From UMGS1889 sp900556055 (lineage in GTDB: Bacteria; Bacillota; Clostridia; Oscillospirales; Ruminococcaceae), in contig CABQEV010000020.1 in the NCBI GenBank assembly GCA_902463265.1, forward strand, positions 1-39,277: a DNA stretch of 39,277 nucleotides, read 5' to 3'. Numbering within the stretch: the stretch's first letter is position 1; each line of letters starts with the position of its first letter. A model generated the notes under the pieces. The model had not been told where the DNA came from. It saw only the letters and a program-made list of their open reading frames with translations, and did not search any database. A program made the position numbers and the translations under genes. This document shows, piece after piece, positions 33,315 through 39,277 of this stretch.

Positions 33315-33707
33315 ATGAAAACAATTGAAGAAGTAAGGGAAATATTCAAAAACGACAGATTTGCGACCGAAAACGGCGCATATATCGAGGAAATAGGCGA
33401 AAAATATGCAAAGTGCAGCCTTACCCTGACCGACCGCCACAAGAACGCAATGGGCGCCGTTATGGGTGCGGTCTATTTCACTGTCGCTGATTTTGCCTTT
33501 GCGGCAGCTACCAACAATCAGGCAATGACAACCGTTTCGCTGACCTCCGAGATATCCTTTTTCGGTCAGCCCAAGGGAGATAAGCTCATCGCAGAAGCAG
33601 CGTGCGTCAGAGACGGCAGAACTACCTGCTATTACCGTGTCGATGTAAAGGACGAGGGCGGAAAGATCTGCGCCGCTGTTTCGGTAACGGGATATCACGT
33701 TGCATAA
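33315..33707 (+). CDS. PaaI-type hotdog-fold thioesterase
   Basis: A 130-residue hotdog protein beginning MKTIEEVREIFKNDRFATEN. The active-site helix region reads DRHKNAMGAVMGAVYFTVAD with the conserved Asp, followed by TVSLTSEISFFGQPKGDKLI, the pattern of PaaI/YbgC-like acyl-CoA thioesterases. ATG 33315 gives the usual family start; AAAGGAGAAA lies 12 bases ahead, somewhat far. An alternative ATG at 33279 overlaps the mreD stop codon. It sits between mreD and the PBP2 gene, and its substrate is unknown. Confidence 0.88.
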   Translation: MKTIEEVREIFKNDRFATENGAYIEEIGEKYAKCSLTLTDRHKNAMGAVMGAVYFTVADFAFAAATNNQAMTTVSLTSEISFFGQPKGDKLIAEAACVRDGRTTCYYRVDVKDEGGKICAAVSVTGYHVA

Positions 33708-33738
33708 TACATAAAAATAATACGAAAGGAGCCGCCTT

Positions 33739-35913
33739 ATGTTCAAAAAGATAATCGAAACCATAAGAGGCTGGCTGTTCATCGTCATAACGCTTATAGC
33801 CATGGCACTTTGTGCGATAAGACTCATGAAGCTGCAGATCGTTATGGGCGAGGACTATCTTAATCAGTCAAAGACCAGTTCCTACGGCAATCAGGTCATA
33901 AGTGCGGCAAGGGGCGAGATCGTCGATTCCTCGGGAAATCTTATCGTCAAAAACAAGGTCGGTTTCAATATCGTCCTCGAAAAGGCTTTTTTTCCGTCGG
34001 ATAACGATGAGCAGAACCGCATTATCCACAAAGTCATAACCCTGCTCAGAAGAGACGGCGAAAACTGGACGGATAATCTGCCGATAAGCTCGGAATCTCC
34101 CTTCGTTTTTCTTCCCTCCCAGGAAACCGCTGTTTCCAAAATGCTCAACAATCTCAATCTCCAGCACTATGCGACCGCTGAGGACTGCATAATGGAGATG
34201 ATCGACAGATACGGCATTTCCTTGGATTACAATGTGGAAGAAGCCCGTCTTATTGCAGGAATACGCTACGAAATGGAACAGAAGGGATTTTCCGTTTCCA
34301 ACCGCTATACCCTCGCCGAGGACGTGCTTATGGACACGGTAATAAAGATCAAGGAGCTTACCTACGACCTTCCAGGTGTAGATGTGGTGGAGGACGCTGT
34401 ACGCACCTATGAGGTCGGAGATGTTCTGCCGCACGCTATCGGCACTGTCGGCGCAATTGATGCCGAGGAATATGCCGAGCTGAAGGACAAGGGCTACGGT
34501 CTGAATTCCGTGCTTGGAAAAAGCGGCATTGAAAAGGCTATGGAACAGTATCTCCGCGGAACAGACGGCACTCGCCAGCTGGAAATGATGGACGGCAAGG
34601 TCATTTCCGATACGATAACCGAAGAAGCTATCCCCGGAAACACGGTTCAGCTGACGGTAGATTCGGATTTTCAGCGTCAGATGCAGGCTATCCTCGAACG
34701 GCACATTCTCTATCTCCGAAACCAGACGGAAGCCGATGCAAAGGGCAAAACAGCCAATGCAGGTGCGCTTGTCGTTGTCGATGTGAAAACGGGTGCTGTC
34801 CTCGGAATGGCTACCTATCCGACTTATGACATCAACGACTATATCACGAACTACGAAAGTGTAGTCAGCCGTGAAAATTCTCCGCTTACAAACCGTGCGA
34901 TAAACGGTCTTTACCGTCCCGGCTCAACATTCAAGACAATAACCGCCTGCGCAGGTCTGAACGAGGGCATAATCGACGCAAGCTCGACCGTTTTCTGCGG
35001 ACACAAATACACCTATTATCCCGACTGGAACCCGCCTCCCGGATGCCTGGGATGGCACGGAAACATCAACGTTGTTACTGCGCTCGAAAAATCCTGCAAC
35101 ATCTTTTTCTATGATGTCGGCAGACGTGTCGGCATTGACACACTTGCGAGATATGCGGCAATGTTCGGTCTCGGCGAAGAAACAGGACTTGAGATAGGCG
35201 GCGCAAAAGGCTATGTTGCGTCCCCTGCTGTTTTCGACAAATACGGCTGGGAATGGAACACGGGTAATGTTATCCAGGCGGCTATCGGTCAGTCGGAAAC
35301 AAATATCACACCGATACAGATGGCTTGTCAGGCTATGACTATCGCAAACAAGGGCGTGCGCTATCAGCCGTATCTTGTTGACAGTATTCACACCTATAAT
35401 ATGGAAGAAACCGTCAAAAAGACAGAACCGAAGATAGCCGCAGTCGTCCCCGACAACACCGGCACAACATTCGATGTTATCACTCAGGGCATGATAAAAG
35501 CCGCTGCGACCGTCAAAGCACACAATTCCAAGGTCCCGTTTGATGTTTCGCTGACTACTCTCCCCTTTGAAGTCGCTATCAAGACGGGTTCGCCGCAGAA
35601 AACTGCCGACATAAGCAGCTCCGCAGTTATCGGATTTGCTCCCGCAGACGATCCCGAGATCGCATTTGCCTGCTATGTCGAGGAGGGCGAATACGCTAAA
35701 TATATGGTCCGCTCGATAATCGACGTTTACTTCGGCACGGGCGATGGAACTCCCATCTCCGCAGATGAGATCGTTACAACAGCACCGACAGAAACGACCG
35801 CACCTCCCGAGCAGACCCTCTCCGATACGGTGACAGCCACGGAAACATCTGCGCCCGAAACTGCTGCCGAAACGACCGTCCCCGAAACATCGGCAGCCGA
35901 AACCTCTGAATAA
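33739..35913 (+). CDS. mrdA: Penicillin-binding protein 2 (class B, elongation transpeptidase)
   Basis: A 724-residue class B PBP that cross-links peptidoglycan during elongation. One N-terminal membrane anchor (about 12-33) precedes a pedestal domain with ISAARGEIVDSSGNLIVKNK. The transpeptidase domain has S396TFK (in RPGSTFKTITAC), S452CN and K615TG. From about residue 674 the protein ends in a 50-residue Thr/Glu/Pro/Ala tail (TTAPTETTAPPEQTLSDTVT...), which would be exposed outside the membrane. AAAGGAG lies 8 bases before the ATG. Position after mreBCD identifies it as PBP2 rather than a division PBP. Confidence 0.95.
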   Translation: MFKKIIETIRGWLFIVITLIAMALCAIRLMKLQIVMGEDYLNQSKTSSYGNQVISAARGEIVDSSGNLIVKNKVGFNIVLEKAFFPSDNDEQNRIIHKVITLLRRDGENWTDNLPISSESPFVFLPSQETAVSKMLNNLNLQHYATAEDCIMEMIDRYGISLDYNVEEARLIAGIRYEMEQKGFSVSNRYTLAEDVLMDTVIKIKELTYDLPGVDVVEDAVRTYEVGDVLPHAIGTVGAIDAEEYAELKDKGYGLNSVLGKSGIEKAMEQYLRGTDGTRQLEMMDGKVISDTITEEAIPGNTVQLTVDSDFQRQMQAILERHILYLRNQTEADAKGKTANAGALVVVDVKTGAVLGMATYPTYDINDYITNYESVVSRENSPLTNRAINGLYRPGSTFKTITACAGLNEGIIDASSTVFCGHKYTYYPDWNPPPGCLGWHGNINVVTALEKSCNIFFYDVGRRVGIDTLARYAAMFGLGEETGLEIGGAKGYVASPAVFDKYGWEWNTGNVIQAAIGQSETNITPIQMACQAMTIANKGVRYQPYLVDSIHTYNMEETVKKTEPKIAAVVPDNTGTTFDVITQGMIKAAATVKAHNSKVPFDVSLTTLPFEVAIKTGSPQKTADISSSAVIGFAPADDPEIAFACYVEEGEYAKYMVRSIIDVYFGTGDGTPISADEIVTTAPTETTAPPEQTLSDTVTATETSAPETAAETTVPETSAAETSE

Positions 35914-35928
35914 AAGGAAGGAAAAACC

Positions 35929-36726
35929 ATGATAAAGCTTATTGCAACCGACATGGACGGAACGCTCCTGACATCTGAAAAGAAGCTTCCTCCCGACTTC
36001 GACGATACGCTTGATATGCTGGAAAGCAAAAACGTCCGCTTTGTTATCGCAAGCGGACGTTCCTATTCAGCACTGAAGGTGACATTCCCGAACCATATTG
36101 ACCGCATGGAATTCATCTGCGACAACGGGGCTTACATCATGATCGGCGGAAGGCTCGACAAGGTGAGCATTATCCCGAGAGAAACAGTCACAAGAATAAT
36201 TTCGGAATGCCGAAAGCTTGACGGCGTTACTCCTGTCCTCTGCGCAATGAACGGCACATATTTCGACAGCTGTATCCCGGGACTTTACGAGGAGATCAGC
36301 CGATTTTATATGAACTTCTCGCAGGTCGATGACCTTCTGAAAGTAAATGACGATGTTTTCAAGATCGCTGTCTGCGATGCGCATAATCCTATCAATAATT
36401 CGCTGCCCGTCCTGTCCGTAGTGTTCGGCGGCACGCTTTCACTTGCAGCATCAGGTCCTATGTGGATGGATATTATGAACAGCGGCATAAACAAGGGAGC
36501 TGCGCTGAAGGAGATACAGTCCCGCCTCGGCATATCATACGAGGAAACAATGGCGTTCGGCGACTACTTCAACGACAGCGAGCTGCTGAAAAATGCCTTT
36601 TACAGCTATGCAATGGCGAATGCTCACCCCGATATGTTTGGCATCGCACGATATAAGGCGGACACCAATGATAATTTCGGAGTTACGAAAGCTATCCGCA
36701 GTTTTTTCAGCATGAATAATGAATAA
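35929..36726 (+). CDS. Cof-type HAD-IIB family hydrolase
   Basis: A 265-residue HAD phosphatase. Motif I is LIATDMDGTLLTSEKKLP with the nucleophile Asp8 and acid Asp10, motif II FVIASGRSYSAL, and motif IV MAFGDYFNDSELLKNA; the large C2-type cap lies between. Such enzymes dephosphorylate sugar phosphates, FMN or similar small molecules, often with broad specificity. AAGGAAGG precedes the ATG, 15 bp after the PBP2 gene, so it may be co-transcribed with the mre cluster. No specific substrate is indicated. Confidence 0.92.
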   Translation: MIKLIATDMDGTLLTSEKKLPPDFDDTLDMLESKNVRFVIASGRSYSALKVTFPNHIDRMEFICDNGAYIMIGGRLDKVSIIPRETVTRIISECRKLDGVTPVLCAMNGTYFDSCIPGLYEEISRFYMNFSQVDDLLKVNDDVFKIAVCDAHNPINNSLPVLSVVFGGTLSLAASGPMWMDIMNSGINKGAALKEIQSRLGISYEETMAFGDYFNDSELLKNAFYSYAMANAHPDMFGIARYKADTNDNFGVTKAIRSFFSMNNE

Positions 36727-36760
36727 CATTTTCGTATTATGTAAATTTTTTCAATATCGC

Positions 36761-36791
36761 TTGACATAAAGTCAGCTTTATACTTTATAAT
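36761..36791 (+). promoter_or_regulatory. Promoter of the DXS-like gene
   Basis: TTGACA (36761-36766) and TATAAT (36786-36791) are 19 bp apart; TTTATA at 36784-36789 gives 17 bp. A small palindrome, CAGGAACATTTTCCTG, lies just before the ribosome binding site. Confidence 0.6.
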
Positions 36792-36839
36792 ATAAGCATA
36801 AAAGACAGGAACATTTTCCTGCGGAAAGGATATGAAGAA

Positions 36840-38579
36840 ATGATACTTGAAAAAATAAACTCCCCCGCTGATGTGAAAAAGCTTGATAACAGCGAGCTTA
36901 CAGTGCTTGCGGAGGACATGAGAAAAGCGCTTATCCACAAGCTCAGCATTCACGGCGGTCACTGCGGACCTAACCTGGGCATGGTAGAAGCTACGATCGC
37001 ACTCCACTATGTTTTCAATTCCCCTGTTGATAAGATCGTATATGATGTATCTCATCAGAGCTACTGCCACAAGATGCTGACAGGCAGAAAGGACGCTTTC
37101 CTTTACGAAGAGCATTTCGATGATGTTTCGGGATATACGGAGCCTTCGGAAAGCGAGCATGATTTCTTTACTGTCGGACACACATCTACTGCGCTGAGCC
37201 TTGCCTGCGGACTTGCTAAGGCGAGGGATCTCAAGGGCGGCAGCGAAAATATAATCGCAGTTGTAGGCGACGGTTCTCTGAGCGGCGGCGAGGCACTTGA
37301 GGGACTTGACTTTGCAGGCGAGCAGACGACCAACCTTATCATAGTCATCAACGACAACGATATGTCCATCGCCGAAAACCACGGCGGTATGTATAAAAAC
37401 CTGAAGCTTCTCCGTGAAACAGACGGCAAGGCTGAATGCAACCTCTTCAAGGCTATGGGACTTGACTATGTTTTCGTCGGAAACGGAAATGATATCCCCT
37501 CCCTTATCTCCGCATTCAAAAGCGTCAGGGACAGCGCAAAGCCCGTAGTTGTCCACATCGTGACCGAAAAGGGCAAGGGACTTTCATTCGCCGAGAAGAA
37601 CAAGGAGCAGTGGCACTGGAGCATGCCGTTCGATCCCGAAACAGGAAAATGCACCGTTGATTTCGGCGGCGGAGAGGATTATGGCACCATCACCCGTGAT
37701 ATTCTGATGAACAAGATCAGGTCGGACAGCAAGGTCTGCGCTATAACCTCCGCAACACCGACAGTTTTCGGATTTACTGCCGACAAGCGTGCCGAAGCTG
37801 GAAAGCAGTTCATAGATGTTGGAATTGCCGAGGAACACGCCACTGCTCTGGCATCAGGCATCGCAGCGGCAGGCGGAAAGCCTTTCTACGGCGTTTACAG
37901 CTCATTTATCCAGAGGACATACGATCAGCTTTCTCAGGATGTCTGCATAAACAACAGCCCTGTTGCGATCGCTGTTTTTGCGGCTTCGGTCTATGGAATG
38001 AACGATGTTACGCATCTCGGAATATTCGATATCCCGATGATCTCAAATATCCCGAACCTTGTTTATATCGCACCGACAACAAAGGAAGAATATGTCGCAG
38101 CGATCGACTGGGCAATAGAGCAGAACGAGCATCCGACTGCTGTAAGAGTCCCCGCATGGGTTGTATCCGACGGAAAGCCCTGCACCAAGGATTTCTCGAA
38201 GCTGAACAAATATGAGGTCACACAAAAGGGCGCAAAGGTCGCTGTTATCGCACTCGGCACATTCTATGGCATGGGTGTTCAGGCGGCTGAGCTTATCGAA
38301 AAGAAAACAGGCGTAAAGCCGACCGTCATCAATCCGTTCTATATCACAGGCATTGACAGTGAGCTGCTTGAAAGTCTGAAAGCCGATCACGATGTTGTCA
38401 TCACTCTTGAAGACGGCATTCTCGACGGCGGATTTGGTGAGAAGATCGCACGTTTCTACGGAAACAGCAGCGTAAAAACTCTCTGCTTCGGTCTGAAAAA
38501 GGAATTCCTCGACAGATACGATGTAAATAAGGTGCTGAAGGCAAATCATCTTACACCCGAGCAGATCGCAGAGGTGTAA
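36840..38579 (+). CDS. DXS-like thiamine diphosphate enzyme (transketolase superfamily)
   Basis: A 579-residue protein with 1-deoxyxylulose-5-phosphate synthase architecture. ThDP features are intact: His41, DVSHQSY with His72, GDGSLSGG (143-150), NDN (171-173), Glu331 in VGIAEEHA, and YSSFIQRTYDQ (353-363). It is shorter than typical DXS (about 620). By position, E. coli R99, R420, D427 and R478 correspond to Glu91, Ala381, Asn388 and Ala439, while His431 is kept as His392. Since those arginines are described as binding the glyceraldehyde phosphate or pyruvate carboxylate, a changed acceptor is likely. AAAGGA lies 9 bases before the ATG. It has its own promoter and terminator. A true dxs may exist elsewhere. 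Confidence 0.85.
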   Translation: MILEKINSPADVKKLDNSELTVLAEDMRKALIHKLSIHGGHCGPNLGMVEATIALHYVFNSPVDKIVYDVSHQSYCHKMLTGRKDAFLYEEHFDDVSGYTEPSESEHDFFTVGHTSTALSLACGLAKARDLKGGSENIIAVVGDGSLSGGEALEGLDFAGEQTTNLIIVINDNDMSIAENHGGMYKNLKLLRETDGKAECNLFKAMGLDYVFVGNGNDIPSLISAFKSVRDSAKPVVVHIVTEKGKGLSFAEKNKEQWHWSMPFDPETGKCTVDFGGGEDYGTITRDILMNKIRSDSKVCAITSATPTVFGFTADKRAEAGKQFIDVGIAEEHATALASGIAAAGGKPFYGVYSSFIQRTYDQLSQDVCINNSPVAIAVFAASVYGMNDVTHLGIFDIPMISNIPNLVYIAPTTKEEYVAAIDWAIEQNEHPTAVRVPAWVVSDGKPCTKDFSKLNKYEVTQKGAKVAVIALGTFYGMGVQAAELIEKKTGVKPTVINPFYITGIDSELLESLKADHDVVITLEDGILDGGFGEKIARFYGNSSVKTLCFGLKKEFLDRYDVNKVLKANHLTPEQIAEV

Positions 38580-38652
38580 TTAGACATGTATATCAATAAA
38601 TATGAGAAAAAGGTTGAAAAGGGTTTAGAAAAAAAGAAAAGTGGTTCAAACA

Positions 38653-38858
38653 ACGTAGAATAGGGATTATTCTACTGCGAGAAAGCTTGAATTTGTTGTT
38701 TATGGAAAAATATGGTGTCAAATGGAAAACGGGAGTTTTCAACGAAATCCGAATGGGTTGTTGAAAACTCCCGCTTTTTTGTTTTTAGCGTTTTAGGGGC
38801 ATTATAAAGCGTTTGGAAAATGCTTATAATGCTGTTAGAATGACGTAAAATAGGGATT
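38653..38858 (+). repeat. Imperfect direct repeat pair downstream of the DXS-like gene
   Basis: ACGTAGAATAGGGATT (38653-38668) and ACGTAAAATAGGGATT (38843-38858) match at 15 of 16 bases, 190 bp apart. The first forms a hairpin with GTAGAATA/TATTCTAC. Between them lie a terminator and an inverted pair, GCATTATAAAGC (38799-38810) and GCTTATAATGC (38822-38832). The whole 397-bp gap 38580-38976 is non-coding. Confidence 0.5.
38730..38780 (+). terminator. Terminator after the DXS-like gene
   Basis: CGGGAGTTTTCAAC (38730-38743) pairs perfectly with GTTGAAAACTCCCG (38760-38773) around a 16-nt loop, followed by C and six T. Confidence 0.92.
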
Positions 38859-38929
38859 TTAAAGAACAGTGCCGTTATAACAGGTGTTTGCGAATAACTA
38901 ATATGATGGTAAAAACGATGAGCGGCAAC

Positions 38930-38990
38930 GAGCCTTGAAACCTTGAAACTTTTACTTTGAAACCTTGAAACCAGTTTCAAGGCTCTTTTT
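38930..38990 (+). terminator. Terminator-like hairpin with repeated TTGAAAC heptamers
   Basis: GAGCCTTGAAAC (38930-38941) pairs with GTTTCAAGGCTC (38974-38985), followed by TTTTT. The 32-nt loop contains further TTGAAAC copies, so alternative pairings are possible. The stop codon of the minus-strand gene at the window end lies inside the right arm. Confidence 0.7.
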
Positions 38991-39277
38991 GTAGGTCATC
39001 TATTATGCTGTGATTTGATGTAACAAGGACAATACTATGACCGTCTCCAAAATCAATAGTAACTTCTCCGCATAGGCACACATTATAGCTTGGATTATCT
39101 TTATATCTCAAATCAGGCTTGCCTGATTTCGTTTGATGCTCCCATGCTTTACCTACTATTTCTTCATCGGGATAAGTTATCCCATATTCCGTGATTTTAG
39201 CTTTGGAACACGATATTTTTATATGATAGATTGTCAAGTCAAGTGCAACAAAATCAACAAAAAAATTTATAAAGCAC
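38977..39277 (-). CDS. Partial hypothetical protein running off the window end
   Basis: The minus-strand frame is open from the window end to the TGA at 38977, about 99 codons. The clearest part reads ITEYGITYPDEEIVGKAWEH, then KPDLRYKDNPSYNVCLCGEV and HSIVLVTSNHSI, which looks like a folded, protein-like sequence. A TTG at 39235-39237 could start an 86-residue version but has no ribosome binding site. The first 18 codons lie in the end repeat (peptide FINFFVDFVALDL). No family recognised with confidence; it is probably the C-terminal part of a larger protein or an element-borne gene. Confidence 0.5.
   Translation of the reverse strand, partial: CFINFFVDFVALDLTIYHIKISCSKAKITEYGITYPDEEIVGKAWEHQTKSGKPDLRYKDNPSYNVCLCGEVTIDFGDGHSIVLVTSNHSIIDDLQKEP
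39224..39277. repeat. Right copy of the 54-bp inverted end repeat
   Basis: Identical to the reverse complement of bases 2-55. Here it lies within an open minus-strand frame, whereas the left copy interrupts an HTH gene. It marks the contig boundary. Confidence 0.85.

Noticed and set aside
1..39277. Linear plasmid or phage with terminal inverted repeats
   Set aside because: The content is chromosomal housekeeping (mreBCD, glg, spoIIE, zapA) with no replication, packaging or partition genes; contig breakage at a repeat explains the ends.

Overview
The window looks like a chromosomal contig from a Gram-positive, low-to-medium GC clostridium, most probably a Ruminococcus-type Oscillospiraceae. 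This is inferred from gene content: paired GlgC/GlgD subunits, SpoIIE, U32 peptidase with ZapA and DUF4321, MreBCD, and exported proteins with Thr/Glu/Ser-rich linkers. No tRNA, rRNA, CRISPR array, prophage or intact insertion sequence was seen. Both window ends carry the same 54-bp sequence in inverted orientation, each next to a partial gene. The window is therefore probably a whole contig bounded by copies of a dispersed repeat.

Layout. 1-274: 3' remnant of an HTH gene. 494-3991: GntR (YtrA-type) regulator, ABC ATPase and large permease as an overlapping operon behind a promoter with a palindromic operator. 4040-5317: two lipoproteins, the second with a DUF4358-like domain. 5409-6773 (-): MATE exporter. 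6935-12991 (-): glycogen operon glgB-glgC-glgD-glgA. 13308-15587 (-): spoIIE. 16116-19413 (+): sugar ABC importer (binding protein and two permeases, no ATPase). 19521-20333 (-): AraC-type DNA-binding domain fused to a GGDEF domain. 20478-24184 (-): xylose operon xylA, Tam-like methyltransferase, xylB. 24327-26490 (-): oligoendopeptidase F and a small unknown protein. 26631-27341 (-): XRE regulator with paired operator-like sites. 27489-30252 (-): zapA, U32 peptidase, DUF4321. 30627-35913 (+): mreB, a hairpin repeat, mreC, mreD, a hotdog thioesterase and PBP2. 35929-36726 (+): Cof-type HAD phosphatase. 36840-38579 (+): a DXS-like ThDP enzyme. 38580-39277: AT-rich tail with two terminators and a partial unknown gene.

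How the parts work together. The xylA promoter and the importer promoter carry closely related operator-like sequences, which suggests one absent LacI-type regulator controls uptake and catabolism of a xylose-containing sugar. Xylulose 5-phosphate and ADP-glucose metabolism would connect to the neighbouring glycogen operon. The mre/PBP2 block builds the lateral wall, and ZapA assists Z-ring formation.

The most notable observations are: (i) the DXS-like enzyme keeps its ThDP machinery but has lost all three arginines matching E. coli R99, R420 and R478; (ii) a 154-bp MITE-like hairpin lies between mreB and mreC; (iii) the AraC-GGDEF fusion sits behind an operator-bearing promoter; (iv) spoIIE has a Spo0A-style promoter with 21-bp spacing; (v) the xyl and importer promoters share an operator motif; (vi) the branching enzyme has an 88-residue Lys/Ala/Glu tail with an AT-hook-like core; and (vii) the window ends in inverted repeats.
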